Below are positions 18,436 to 27,568 of a DNA stretch of 49,722 nt, in pieces. The stretch covers positions 1-49,722 of the forward strand of contig JAJFUI010000030.1 in the NCBI GenBank assembly GCA_021372555.1. The letters are read 5' to 3'. This DNA is from Planctomycetaceae bacterium. GTDB lineage: Bacteria; Planctomycetota; Planctomycetia; Pirellulales; Thermoguttaceae. Position 1 is the first letter of the stretch. Each line of letters opens with the position of its first letter. The translations under genes and the position numbers were made by a program. Under the pieces are notes generated by a model that saw nothing but the letters and a program-made list of their open reading frames with translations, did no database searches and had not been told where the DNA came from.

Positions 18436-19098
18436 CTACGGCAACTCCTTGATCCGCACGTTACGGAACGCCACCGGGTCCTTTTCATGACCGAGCAACC
18501 CAATGTACCCCTTCACATTGTGCAGCCCCGGATGCTCGCGACCGTCGATCGTCTTGTTGATTGGGCTCAAGTCCAAGTCGGTAATCACTGTCCCGTTCAG
18601 CGTCACCTTGATATGGCTCCCATCCGCAACGATTTCCTCGCAGTTCCACTCGCCCGTCGGTTTCAGGAAACCTCGCTTCGCCGCCGCAACCCCGTAGACA
18701 GAACCGTGAAACTGATACTCATGCAAGCCTTTGTAGCTTGGGTGCGGATCATCGAGCACCTGGATCTCCATGCCGTGATAGGCCGCATCAAGATTCATCG
18801 GCGTTCGAATCCCAATGCCGTTGTTTCCCGCCGGCGGCAGTCGGAACTCGAACCGCAACACGAAATTGGCATACTGCTTCTTCGTGTAGAGGTTCATCCC
18901 ATGGCACACCAGCACGCCGTTCTCCACCTTGTAGTTCTTCACGTCGCCCTGCCAACCATCGAGCGTCCGTCCGTCGAAGAGCTTCACGAACCCCTTCTCA
19001 GCCTCCTGAGCGAAATCCTTCCCAGCCGGCTTCTCGCCAGCTTGCACCACTCCGGTGACGACCGCTGCGGCAACAACCACCATCCAAGTCAAACGCAT
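18436..19098 (-). CDS. Exported DUF1080 (3-keto-disaccharide hydrolase) protein
   Basis: A 220-residue protein with a signal peptide (MRLTWMVVVAAAVVTGVVQA) and one DUF1080 concanavalin-like beta-sandwich domain. Motifs are FVKLFDGRTLDGWQGD (about residues 37-52), YKVENGVLVCHG, FVLRFEFRLPPAGNNGIGIR, MEIQVLDD, YQFHGSVYGV and the C-terminal GYIGLLGHEKDPVAFRNVRI. The domain is very abundant in planctomycetes and is linked to hydrolysis of 3-keto-glycosides. The gene is 14 bases downstream of the glycosyltransferase stop side and reads in the same direction, so it would lie upstream of that gene in a transcript. Confidence 0.9.
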   Translation of the reverse strand: MRLTWMVVVAAAVVTGVVQAGEKPAGKDFAQEAEKGFVKLFDGRTLDGWQGDVKNYKVENGVLVCHGMNLYTKKQYANFVLRFEFRLPPAGNNGIGIRTPMNLDAAYHGMEIQVLDDPHPSYKGLHEYQFHGSVYGVAAAKRGFLKPTGEWNCEEIVADGSHIKVTLNGTVITDLDLSPINKTIDGREHPGLHNVKGYIGLLGHEKDPVAFRNVRIKELP

Positions 19099-19264
19099 CG
19101 ATCCACTCCTCCAAAGAACGGACTATCAGACGGTCCCCCATCCTATCGTCTGCCACGGCCAATGTAAACGGCGACGCCGCCATTAGTGGTGGCGTCAAGA
19201 GACCTTCAACCGGCGGACGCCGTCGCGGCGGCAGTTGCGCCAAACCGCCAAGCTACGCGCACGC

Positions 19265-20674
19265 TCACCCCGCCACGAACGCCTTCTCCAAGCTCAGCGC
19301 ATACGGCGGCAACCATCCCGACGTGTTTCCCAACGGCAATACCGACGCGTCCAGCCGGATGCCCAACACGTCCGTCATAAATGCCCGGCGACGCTCAATC
19401 CTGCTCCAGCACTCCGGCCAGCCCTCGGCCAACCGCTGTCGCAGCGCTTCGTCCGCCAGCACGATCCCATCCTCTGCGTTGGAATAGCAGAACGGCCCGC
19501 GCGAGACCGGGATCACGTCCATCTGGATTGCCATTGCCGAGCGGAGCTTCGTCTGGCTGCCAGGCGCGAACGGTGAGTGCGTCCACTCATCAAGGTGCAG
19601 GTAGTGCCCCGGATTGAGCGCGAAATCGAACAGTTGCGAGTCCCGCTGCGCCTCGACGGCGTCGAACACTTCCCCGGCTGTCGCTCCGACGCGCACGGCC
19701 CCGTACCACGCCGCCACGACGCTGAAATAGTTCGCCGCAAAGCGAGGATAGAAATCCTTCAACTCGCTGGGCAAGTCCTCGGGCCCCGCCGCAATGCACC
19801 CCGCCCGACTCGTCAGCGCCCCGGTGACGCCCACGCACACCGTAAACACGTCCCCGAGCGCCGCCCGCCGCCCCGATGGGCTGGCCAGTCCCCGCCGCGC
19901 CTTCTCTCCAAACCCGATCATCCGATGGCAACTCAACGTCAGTCCCCGCGTGTCCATGAGACGCTCAAGCTCATCCTCCGCCACGCCCGGCCGCATGGCG
20001 CGCAGCACCGCCAACACGCCTTCCGACGTCACCGTCGCGGCAAACTCGAACTGCGCGATTTGCTCCGGCTCGTTCGTGATCCGCAATCCATCATCCGGAT
20101 CCGCAAAGATGCCCACCGCGTTCGTCACCCGCTCGTGATCGCCGCACAGATCGCGAAGCACATCGACCAGATAGGCAGGCAGGTCGATCGCCAGTGGGCA
20201 CTGGCCGGTCGCTGATTCTCCCTCAGTCGCCACAAGCCGGCTCTGGTAACACTTCCAGCCGACGCAGCCCACGCGGGTTCCTCGCTTAACGCCAAACTCC
20301 GCAAGAATCTTCCGCAGAGGGCGAGACTTCTTCCGCGTCTGCCCCATCAAGCTGAACTCCTGGAACAACTCCACCCGCAGCCCAAGATCAGCCTCGGGCA
20401 AATACCCCATGTTCTCGTTGCCCACCAACAGCAACCGATTCCCCTCGCGATCCAGCAGCAGCAGCGCCTCTTCAAATCGTGGATCGAGTCCCGTCAGATA
20501 CGCCAAATTCGCAAAATGCTCCCGGTCCGCATACACTGCCAGCACGTCGAGCGACGCCGCGCGCATCCGGCCGACCGCCGCCTCGATGCGGCTGCGAAAA
20601 ACCGCCTCCGGAATCGTCGGACAATGCTCCGCTCCGCCAAATGCCGGCAACGTAACCGTTTCCACACGCGTCAT
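19265..20674 (-). CDS. M24 family peptidase-like protein (pita-bread fold), probably atypical metal site
   Basis: A 469-residue protein with a creatinase-type N-terminal domain (about residues 15-200) and an M24 aminopeptidase-like C-terminal domain. The late-domain motifs are visible (NPGHYLHLDEWTHSPF and the final NAEDGIVLADE). However, the segment that normally holds two metal-binding aspartates reads GDVFTVCVGVTGALTSRAG, without the usual DxG...D pattern, and the usual EPG region reads MAIQMDVIP. Prolidase-type metal catalysis is therefore doubtful. It starts 11 bases after the M55 gene stop and is very probably cotranscribed with it. Creatinase-like, metal-free chemistry is an alternative. 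Confidence 0.82.
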   Translation of the reverse strand: MTRVETVTLPAFGGAEHCPTIPEAVFRSRIEAAVGRMRAASLDVLAVYADREHFANLAYLTGLDPRFEEALLLLDREGNRLLLVGNENMGYLPEADLGLRVELFQEFSLMGQTRKKSRPLRKILAEFGVKRGTRVGCVGWKCYQSRLVATEGESATGQCPLAIDLPAYLVDVLRDLCGDHERVTNAVGIFADPDDGLRITNEPEQIAQFEFAATVTSEGVLAVLRAMRPGVAEDELERLMDTRGLTLSCHRMIGFGEKARRGLASPSGRRAALGDVFTVCVGVTGALTSRAGCIAAGPEDLPSELKDFYPRFAANYFSVVAAWYGAVRVGATAGEVFDAVEAQRDSQLFDFALNPGHYLHLDEWTHSPFAPGSQTKLRSAMAIQMDVIPVSRGPFCYSNAEDGIVLADEALRQRLAEGWPECWSRIERRRAFMTDVLGIRLDASVLPLGNTSGWLPPYALSLEKAFVAG

Positions 20675-20685
20675 CGTCTATCTCC

Positions 20686-21537
20686 TCAGAAGCTGTAAAT
20701 GTGCAAAGCGTCGCGGATCGTGACTTCCTTTGTGACAACCCGCGGTTCTTTCTCCGGACCCTCGAACACCAAATGTTGCTTTTTTGCCTGAATCGGTAGC
20801 GATGGCTTATACGGCTTGCAGCGCGGAATCGCCGCCACCGCTCGCTTCGCACCTTCGTAAAGCGCCTCACGCGTCTCAGCAAACGGATAAAGCACCGCTG
20901 CCTCGCGAGCAATCCATCGCTTGACGGCGACCGTCACGCATGATTCGCCAAAGAACTTCCGCGACTCGCGGCACGTCGCCTCGTCACCGCTCACCATGAT
21001 CGTCGGGACGCCGAAATGCCCGGCATAAATCGCCACCTGGGCCAGCTCCCCCGACTCCACGCCGTTATACCAGTACCGATTCTCACGGACGGAATCTTGC
21101 GTGTGATTGAGCACCCCATCGCGCGTCCCCATCATCGAATGCGCCGCCAACTGCACCACTCCCGCAAAGCTCCCATCCAAGCCCTCAATCGGATTCGGCC
21201 TCGGCAGCCCCGTAATGTATTTCGCGCCCGGCGGCATCAAATGCGGCACAATCGCCTGCGCCCCGTGCCCGTCCAGGACCAAAATCTCGCCCGCCCCCGC
21301 GTCATGCAATCCCCGCACCACTGCGGTCAGATCGCCCATGAAGTACTCCATTGCCTTCTGGCCCAGCGGCGTTTCTTTCGACTTGTTGTCGCGAGCCTGC
21401 GCCCACGAATACACCCCGCTAGCCCCCTCCAAATCCGTGACGATGTAAATCTTGGGTCCAGCCGCCTGCGCCTCTGCTCCCCAAGCCAGCAGACAGCCGA
21501 CGAGCATTGCCCTGAAGAACCCGCCCCTGGTACACAT
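20686..21537 (-). CDS. Exported M55 family D-aminopeptidase (DppA-like)
   Basis: A zinc-dependent D-aminopeptidase family member of 283 residues. Conserved elements are TDLEGASGV (D35, E37), LVLDGHGAQ (H91), AAHSMMGT (H133), NGVESGELAQVA and VSGDEATCRES, covering the metal ligands of Bacillus DppA. A signal peptide (CTRGGFFRAMLVGCLLAWG, ending EAQAA) places it in the periplasm, unlike cytosolic DppA. The ATG at 21537 has GGGAG seven bases upstream; extension to 21801 adds non-family sequence. The likely role is trimming D-amino-acid peptides, for example from peptidoglycan. It is followed by the M24-like gene in an apparent two-gene operon. Confidence 0.9.
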   Translation of the reverse strand: MCTRGGFFRAMLVGCLLAWGAEAQAAGPKIYIVTDLEGASGVYSWAQARDNKSKETPLGQKAMEYFMGDLTAVVRGLHDAGAGEILVLDGHGAQAIVPHLMPPGAKYITGLPRPNPIEGLDGSFAGVVQLAAHSMMGTRDGVLNHTQDSVRENRYWYNGVESGELAQVAIYAGHFGVPTIMVSGDEATCRESRKFFGESCVTVAVKRWIAREAAVLYPFAETREALYEGAKRAVAAIPRCKPYKPSLPIQAKKQHLVFEGPEKEPRVVTKEVTIRDALHIYSF

Positions 21538-21812
21538 GACTAAACTCCCGAGAAATACCACGCTTTGTCGCCCGCAGCGGCAGAGCACCATCATGCACTC
21601 CACCACAAGCGTTGTCCAGGCCGCAGCCTGTTTCCCCGCGATCAAACCAGTTGTCGCTTCCCGGCTCCAGAGGGGGCGCAGGCTCAGCTTGACGCCCATC
21701 GACACCCTGTCTACGATACCGTGTGTCCGGGGTCTGCCCCAATCTTCGTCTCCGTCAAACTGAGGCGATCCACTTCGACGCGGCACGTTCGCTGCCAGCA
21801 CAGGAGCCCTCT

Positions 21813-23114
21813 ATGGACGTCGCCAAAGTCGCTATCATCGGGTTCGGTACGGTCGGAGCCGGTGTCGCCCGAATACTCCTTGAACGCGGCGACCGGCTCG
21901 CCCGACATGCCGGCAAGCGTCTGCAGCTCGTTCGCGTCGTCGACGCCGACCTGAAACGCCCCCGCACGCTCCTTCTGCCCCCGGGCATGCTTACCTCGGA
22001 CGTGGCCAGCGTGATCAACGACCCGGAAATCACCGTCGCCATCGAATTGATCGGCGGCACCGAGCCCGCGCGATCCATCGTCCTCAAGCTGTTGGAAAGC
22101 GGCAAGGACGTCGTCACGGCCAACAAAGCCCTGCTGGCCGAGCATGGGCCCGAACTATTCGCCGCTGCTCGTCGCGCCGGTCGCTCCATCGCCTTCGAAG
22201 CCGCCGTCGGCGGTGGCATTCCCATCATCGCCGCCATCACCCAGTGCCTGGCCGCCAATCAGATCCAATCCGTCCATGGCATCCTTAACAGCACGAGCAA
22301 CTTCATCCTCAGCCAGATGGAGGAGAGCGATTGCGAGTACTCTGCCGCGCTGGCCGAAGCCCAGCAGCGCGGCTACGCGGAAGCCAACCCCACCCTCGAC
22401 GTCCACGGAACTGACGCCGCCCAAAAACTCGCCATCCTCGCTCACCTGGCCTTCGGCGCCCGCATCAATTGGCGCGACATTCCGCGCACCGGCATTGACC
22501 TGGTCGACGTCGCCGATATCCACTATGCCAAAGAACTCGGCTACAGCATCAAGCTCTTGGCTGTCGCCGAACTCGTGCCCGAGGGCCTCGAACTCCACGT
22601 CTCCCCTACCCTCGTTCGCCACGGCACGCCGCTGGCCGAAGTTCGCGGCGCCTACAACGCCATCCGCGTGGTGGGCGACGCCGTCGGACGCCTTTTCTTC
22701 CACGGCCTCGGCGCCGGCCAAATGCCCACCGCGTCCGCCGTCATCGCCGATCTCATCGACACCGTCGTCGGCCGCTGGGCAATCACCTTCCGTATCTTGA
22801 ACCTCTGGTCGACCGATGGTGAGCCGCCCATTCACCTACGCAGTCGTGCCGAAGCCCCCGGCCGTTTCTACCTCCGGCTCAACGTCGATGACCGCCCTGG
22901 CGTCATGTCCGAGATCAGCGGCATCCTCAGCCGCCACGGCATCTCGATGGCCTCCGTCATTCTTCACGAGACAGAAGACGACTCCTCGACGGTCGTCCCG
23001 CTCATGATCATGACCCACACGGTCCCTGAAGGCGACATGGCCGAGGCCATGAAGTCCGTCAACCAACTCGCCGGTGTCTACCCCGGCACCGTCCGCATGC
23101 GAGTGCGAGATTAA
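21813..23114 (+). CDS. hom: Homoserine dehydrogenase
   Basis: NAD(P)-dependent reduction of aspartate semialdehyde to homoserine in the threonine/methionine pathway. The 433-residue protein has a Rossmann N-terminus (IGFGTVGAGVARIL, residues 9-22), TANKALLAEHGPEL (about 103-116) and EAAVGGGIPII. The catalytic core contains STSNFILSQM, GYAEANPTLDVHGTDAAQKLAIL and AFGARI. A C-terminal ACT domain (FYLRLNVDDRPGVMSEISGI, about 355-430) suggests threonine feedback control. The start at 21813 has AGGAG seven bases upstream. It converges on mutY with only six bases between stop codons. Confidence 0.96.
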   Translation: MDVAKVAIIGFGTVGAGVARILLERGDRLARHAGKRLQLVRVVDADLKRPRTLLLPPGMLTSDVASVINDPEITVAIELIGGTEPARSIVLKLLESGKDVVTANKALLAEHGPELFAAARRAGRSIAFEAAVGGGIPIIAAITQCLAANQIQSVHGILNSTSNFILSQMEESDCEYSAALAEAQQRGYAEANPTLDVHGTDAAQKLAILAHLAFGARINWRDIPRTGIDLVDVADIHYAKELGYSIKLLAVAELVPEGLELHVSPTLVRHGTPLAEVRGAYNAIRVVGDAVGRLFFHGLGAGQMPTASAVIADLIDTVVGRWAITFRILNLWSTDGEPPIHLRSRAEAPGRFYLRLNVDDRPGVMSEISGILSRHGISMASVILHETEDDSSTVVPLMIMTHTVPEGDMAEAMKSVNQLAGVYPGTVRMRVRD

Positions 23115-23120
23115 GCGGCT

Positions 23121-24305
23121 CTAGTTCTGGCGCAGCTCGCCGAGGCCCTCGCTGCCCACTACCCTGCTCAACTTCCGCCCTGTGCTGCTCAGCGGATAGT
23201 CCTCCAGTTCCTCCGGCCGCACCCACCGCCGCTCGATGGGCGCAGCCTCGTTCTCGCGTCCACTCGCACCTAGAGCGGGCCGAGCGAAGCGAGCCTCGCT
23301 ATTCGCCCTGCCGTATCCAAGAGACTCCGCCTCATAGCATTCCAGCGTGATCCGAAACCGCGTCACCGCATGTCTCAGCGTGTGAAGCCGCTCGCCCACC
23401 GTGACCCGCACGCCCGTCATTGTCAGAACGTTTTCCGCCAGCTCCTCCGCAACCCTCGCCGGACTCTCTGCCGAGATCGCGAATCGCGGAAAGTCCCACA
23501 GCCCCGCCCAGCGACGTCCCTCTGGCCATCGAATCAAAAGCACCTTGCCTCGCCGTCGCACCACCACGGCCGCCTCGCGAACCTCCTCGATGCGTTGCCT
23601 CGCTTTCGCCCGCGGAATTTCCCCCTGTCGCCCGTCGCGGTTCGCCCGACAATCCCGTGCCACCGGGCAATCTTCGCACCGCGGTCCCCGCGCCCAACAC
23701 ACTTCGCTCCCCAAATCCATCAACGCCTGATTCAGCCTCCCTGTCCCTCGCCGCGGCAACACCGCTTCCGCCGCTGCCCAGAATAGCCGTTGCCCCTCGG
23801 TCGATTGCACGTCGCCGTCGAAGCCTAATAGCCGGCTCCAAAGCCGCAACGTGTTCGCCTCCAGAATCGGCTGCCTGGCATCGAAAGCGATCGACAGCAC
23901 CGCCCCCGCCGTATAGCGTCCGATTCCCGGCAGCCGCCGCACCGCCTCGAAGTCCGATGGAAAACTTCCCCCGTGCTCGGCCACGATGACGCCGGCCGCG
24001 CGATGAAGCTGCCGCGCCCGCCGATAGTACCCCAATCCTTCCCACAGCCGCAGCACCTTCTCCTCGTCCGCGGCCGCCAACGCCTCAATCGTCGGAAACG
24101 CCCGCAGAAATCGGTCGTAGTATCCCACGACCGTCTCCACCTGCGTCTGCTGGAGCATGATCTCGCTGACCCAGACCGCGTACGGCTCCCTCGACCGTCG
24201 CCACGGCAGCGGCCGCTCGTTCCGCGCATACCACGCCAGCAATCGCCGCCGAAACCCCCGAAACCATCCCGCGTCGGGAAGCGTCATCTGTCGTGCCGAT
24301 GTCAT
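23121..24305 (-). CDS. mutY: Adenine DNA glycosylase MutY
   Basis: Removes adenine mispaired with 8-oxoguanine. In order: catalytic Glu in WVSEIMLQQTQVETVVGYY (E48), helix-hairpin-helix LPGIGRYTAGAVLSIAF (about 125-141), the [4Fe-4S] ligands C-x6-C-x2-C-x5-C (CWARGPRCEDCPVARDC), and a C-terminal NUDIX-like recognition domain (RRWAGLWDFPRF, HAVTRFRITLECYE). The residue aligned with the catalytic Asp of E. coli MutY (LDGNV) is Glu here (LEANT, codon 23859-23861). A low-complexity insertion of roughly 25 residues lies in the C-terminal domain. The start is uncertain: 24335, 24305 and 24287 are all possible, none with a strong ribosome binding site. Confidence 0.92.
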   Translation of the reverse strand: MTSARQMTLPDAGWFRGFRRRLLAWYARNERPLPWRRSREPYAVWVSEIMLQQTQVETVVGYYDRFLRAFPTIEALAAADEEKVLRLWEGLGYYRRARQLHRAAGVIVAEHGGSFPSDFEAVRRLPGIGRYTAGAVLSIAFDARQPILEANTLRLWSRLLGFDGDVQSTEGQRLFWAAAEAVLPRRGTGRLNQALMDLGSEVCWARGPRCEDCPVARDCRANRDGRQGEIPRAKARQRIEEVREAAVVVRRRGKVLLIRWPEGRRWAGLWDFPRFAISAESPARVAEELAENVLTMTGVRVTVGERLHTLRHAVTRFRITLECYEAESLGYGRANSEARFARPALGASGRENEAAPIERRWVRPEELEDYPLSSTGRKLSRVVGSEGLGELRQN

Positions 24306-24375
24306 TCGCCCAATCACGTGCTGCCGACTCCCCATCGAACTGTCCCGTGACTGCCGCCGTGAGAAACCAGTGCCG

Positions 24376-25410
24376 TCAGCCCCGCCGCAGGATCTTCTCG
24401 CAGGCCTCGCAAACCATCGCCACCGAAATACTCTCCATGTACACCGCCGGAGCCGTCCGCCGTTGCCTCGCCGAACCCTCGAAAAACATTTGCTGTAGCG
24501 CGATGTGTTGCGCCCCGTACGGCCCATGCCTCGCCGCCGGCCATGGACCGTAGAGCCCCACGCACGGCGTGCCAACCGCCGCCGCTAAATGGAGCGGACC
24601 GGTGTCCGCCCCTACGAACAGTCGTGCTCGGCGGCTCAGCGCGCCCAACTCCCCGAGCGACGTCGGCCTTGCCACCTGCGCCGTCGAGCCGCCCAAGGCA
24701 ACAATCTCTTCCGCCAACGCCCGTTCCGATTGTCCCGCCCACACCACGAGCGTCGGCATCCGGCGACGTTCGCCAAGATGCCGCGCCACGGCCCCATACC
24801 GCTCCGCGGGCCACATCTTCGACGGCCACCCCGCGCCCGGATTGATGATCGCAAATCCCCCCTCCATTCCCGCCTGGCGAATCATCTCCTCCGCGCTTCG
24901 CGCGTCCTGTTCCTCTTCTGGCACCTGGAATCGCACCGCAGGCGAACGAACCCCCAGCGGCCGGAGTAGTTCCAAGTATCGATCGACCACGTGCGTCGAC
25001 TTCGGATCGACGCGTTCGTTGTTGAGCCACCTGCTCAACTCCCGACCCCCCGGCTTCCCAAAGCCGATCCGCCGCCGTGCGCCCGAAAGCCACGCCACCA
25101 TGGCTGACTTTGTCAGGCTCTGCACGTCAATCGTCACATCGAATCGAAAATCTCGCAATCGCCGCCGCAATCGTCGCACCTCGCCCGGCGACTTAAGCCA
25201 CCCCCGGCGCAATACGATCAACTCATCCAACGCCTCATGCCCCCGCAGCAGCGAGCCCGCCCGCTCCTCCACCGCCCACGCCAACAGCCCCTCGGGGAAC
25301 CGTTCCCTCAGCGCGCACGCCACCGGCATCGTCTGGATCGCGTCCCCAATCGCGCTCAGCCGGACAATCAGAATTCGCGGCCATTTTCCGTCCACGTTCA
25401 TTCGCCGCAT
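24376..25410 (-). CDS. GT9 family glycosyltransferase (heptosyltransferase-like)
   Basis: A 344-residue GT9 enzyme with the two Rossmann-like halves typical of ADP-heptose:LPS heptosyltransferases I/II (WaaC/WaaF). Motifs are ILIVRLSAIGDAIQTMPVAC (residues 13-32), AIINPGAGWPSKMWPAERYG (about 195-214) and FVGADTGPLHLAAAVGTPCVGLYG (about 275-298), the last being the nucleotide-sugar site. It probably adds heptose or another sugar to the LPS core and fits with lpxB and the ArnT-like gene in the window. It ends about 40 bases before the mutY start, so the two may share a transcript. An alternative start is the Met at 25401. Confidence 0.88.
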   Translation of the reverse strand: MRRMNVDGKWPRILIVRLSAIGDAIQTMPVACALRERFPEGLLAWAVEERAGSLLRGHEALDELIVLRRGWLKSPGEVRRLRRRLRDFRFDVTIDVQSLTKSAMVAWLSGARRRIGFGKPGGRELSRWLNNERVDPKSTHVVDRYLELLRPLGVRSPAVRFQVPEEEQDARSAEEMIRQAGMEGGFAIINPGAGWPSKMWPAERYGAVARHLGERRRMPTLVVWAGQSERALAEEIVALGGSTAQVARPTSLGELGALSRRARLFVGADTGPLHLAAAVGTPCVGLYGPWPAARHGPYGAQHIALQQMFFEGSARQRRTAPAVYMESISVAMVCEACEKILRRG

Positions 25411-25474
25411 TATAGCCCCAACGCAGATTGCCCAATAGCCGCCGCTTCATGCGTGTCGTAAAATAGAATATTCC

Positions 25475-27466
25475 ATGTCTTCCCTGCGACGTCCATCATC
25501 GAGTGCCGCCCCGTTGCCAATGACGTTGGCCGAAGTCACCGCGCGCGGCTGGGACGCCGTCGATGTTGTCTTCGTTACCGGCGACGCATACGTCGACCAC
25601 CCCAGCTTCGCCATGGCCCTGCTTGGCCGAGTCCTCGAAGCCGAAGGCTTTCGCGTCGCTATCCTCAGCCAGCCCGACTGGCACTCCTGCGACCCCTGGC
25701 GCACATTCGGCCGCCCCCGGCTCTGCTTTGCCATCAGCGCCGGCAACATGGACTCGATGCTGAACAACTACACGGCCGCGCGAAAGGTCCGCAACGACGA
25801 CGCCTATAGCCCCGGCGGACAGGCCGGCCGCCGCCCGGATCGTGCCACCCTCGCCTACTGCCAGCGGGCGCGCGAGGCCTACCGCGGTGTCCCGATCATC
25901 GCCGGCGGCGTCGAAGCAAGCCTCCGCCGCTTGGCCCATTACGACTACTGGAGCGACAAGGTTCGCCGTTCCATCCTGCTCGACGCCAAGCCCGATCTGC
26001 TCGTCTTCGGCATGGGCGAACGCCCCCTTGTCGAGATCGTCCGCCGCTTGGCCGCCGGCGAATCCCTTCGCCAGCTCCGCAATATCCGTGGCGCCGCCTA
26101 CCGTCTCGGCGCCAGCGAAACGCAGGGGGCAAGGGAGAAGGCGGACGCGCTCGATGCCGTTTCTCCACCTTCACCCCTCGGCCTTTCCCCTTCGCTCTCC
26201 GACTCGGTCCTCCTGCCAAGCTACGAGTCCGTCTCCACCGACCGCGCTGCCTTCGCGAAGATGACGCGGATCATCCACGAAGAGACCAACCCCGATAGCG
26301 CCCGGCGGCTCGTTCAATTTCACGGTCGCGAAGCGGTCGTCGTCAACCCGCCGGCCCTGCCGCTCGACGAGCAAGAGATCGACCGCATCTACGGGCTGCC
26401 ATTCACCCGCCAGCCGCACCCGAGCTACGGTCGCCAGCGCATCCCGGCCTTCGAGGTTGTCAAAGACTCCATCCAAATCATGCGAGGCTGCTTCGGTGGC
26501 TGCGCCTTCTGCTCCATCACCCTCCATGAAGGCCGAGTCATTCAAAGTCGCAGTCAGACGTCCGTCCTCGACGAGATCCATCGCATCGCCCAACAGCCCG
26601 GCTTCTCAGGCTTTATCAGCGACCTCGGCGGCCCGACTGCCAACATGTACCGGATGGGCTGCACCGACCCGCAACGCCGCGCCAAGTGCCGCCGCTTAAG
26701 CTGCCTTTGGCCTGCCATCTGCCCTCGCCTCGCCACCGATCACGCCCCGCTGTTGCAACTCCTCGAAGCGGCCCGCCAACAACCCGGCGTCCGCCAAGCG
26801 CTCGTGGCCTCCGGCATCCGTATGGACCTCGCAATTCGCTGCCCCGCCTACATCCGCGACATCGCCCGCCATCACACCGGCGGTCTCTTGAAGGTCGCCC
26901 CCGAGCACTGCCATGCCGAGGTCCTTCGGCGGATGCACAAGCCGGGCATCGACCAGTTCGAAGCGTTCACCAAGCAGTTCCACGACGAGTCGGCGGCAGC
27001 CGGAAAGCGGCAATTCCTCGTCCCCTATTTCATCGCCGGCCACCCTGGCTGCGACTTGCTCGCGATGATCGACTTGGCGCTCTATCTGAAACGGCACGGC
27101 TTGAAGCCTGACAAAGTTCAAGACTTCATCCCCGCCCCGATGGACATTGCCACCTGCATGTACCACACCGGCCTCGACCCGATGACCGGCGAGCCGGTGT
27201 ACGTCGCTCGTGGCGCGCGAGAGCGCCGGCTGCAGCGTGCCCTCCTGCAATACTTCAAGCCCGAGAACTACGCCGACGTCCGCGCCGCCTTGGAAGAAGC
27301 CGGTCGCCCCGACCTCATCGGCGATGGCCACCACTGCCTTATCCCTTCTCGCCCCCCACGAACTGCCCCCCGATCCGCGACCGCGCGAACATCGCGTCGC
27401 GGCCCCGACACGCCGTCCGCCGGTTACCGCCCCCACCGAAAGACCGCCAAGCGACGACACTATTGA
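25475..27466 (+). CDS. YgiQ family radical SAM protein
   Basis: A 663-residue radical SAM protein of the YgiQ (UPF0313) family. An N-terminal cobalamin-binding-like domain ([29 protein letters not shown]) is followed by [23 protein letters not shown] and [19 protein letters not shown]. The radical SAM core has C-x3-C-x2-C in [20 protein letters not shown] (near residue 340), and [18 protein letters not shown] and [18 protein letters not shown] are also family blocks. The biochemical role is unknown. Around residues 213-245 a low-complexity insertion ([20 protein letters not shown]) interrupts the family alignment. The C-terminal tail is Arg/Pro-rich, and its TGA stop (27464-27466) lies within the 105-bp dispersed repeat. 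Confidence 0.93.
   Translation: MSSLRRPSSSAAPLPMTLAEVTARGWDAVDVVFVTGDAYVDHPSFAMALLGRVLEAEGFRVAILSQPDWHSCDPWRTFGRPRLCFAISAGNMDSMLNNYTAARKVRNDDAYSPGGQAGRRPDRATLAYCQRAREAYRGVPIIAGGVEASLRRLAHYDYWSDKVRRSILLDAKPDLLVFGMGERPLVEIVRRLAAGESLRQLRNIRGAAYRLGASETQGAREKADALDAVSPPSPLGLSPSLSDSVLLPSYESVSTDRAAFAKMTRIIHEETNPDSARRLVQFHGREAVVVNPPALPLDEQEIDRIYGLPFTRQPHPSYGRQRIPAFEVVKDSIQIMRGCFGGCAFCSITLHEGRVIQSRSQTSVLDEIHRIAQQPGFSGFISDLGGPTANMYRMGCTDPQRRAKCRRLSCLWPAICPRLATDHAPLLQLLEAARQQPGVRQALVASGIRMDLAIRCPAYIRDIARHHTGGLLKVAPEHCHAEVLRRMHKPGIDQFEAFTKQFHDESAAAGKRQFLVPYFIAGHPGCDLLAMIDLALYLKRHGLKPDKVQDFIPAPMDIATCMYHTGLDPMTGEPVYVARGARERRLQRALLQYFKPENYADVRAALEEAGRPDLIGDGHHCLIPSRPPRTAPRSATARTSRRGPDTPSAGYRPHRKTAKRRHY
26112..26210. 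repeat. Low-complexity tract inside the ygiQ-like gene
   Basis: GGGGCAAGGGAGAAGGC-type sequence is followed about 30 bases later by a TCTCCACCTTCACCCC / CCTTTCCCCTTCGC stretch, giving imperfect inverted complementarity. It is in frame and adds about 30 residues where the family has none that I recall. Confidence 0.45.
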
Positions 27467-27565
27467 CCGTTGCGTGGCCAATGAACCAAGGCCGACCAAT
27501 GGAAGGCCGAAAAATAGACCAAGCCGGTTGACTCATCGGCTCAACATCCAAGCAAACATCAATAA
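27461..27565. repeat. 105-bp dispersed repeat, copy 1
   Basis: Matches 38226-38330 over 105 bases in the same orientation with about 12 mismatches and no gaps by eye. The best blocks are TGCGTGGCCAATGAACCAAG, GGAAGGCCGAAAAATAGACC and ATCCAAGCAAACATCAATAA. It fills the whole gap between the ygiQ-like stop (which it supplies) and the methyltransferase start at 27569. Confidence 0.95.
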
Positions 27566-27568
27566 GCG

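Noticed and set aside
17121..18452. 443-codon Arg/Pro/His-rich frame antisense to the glycosyltransferase
   Set aside because: Composition typical of a reverse-complement frame of a membrane protein; no start signal.
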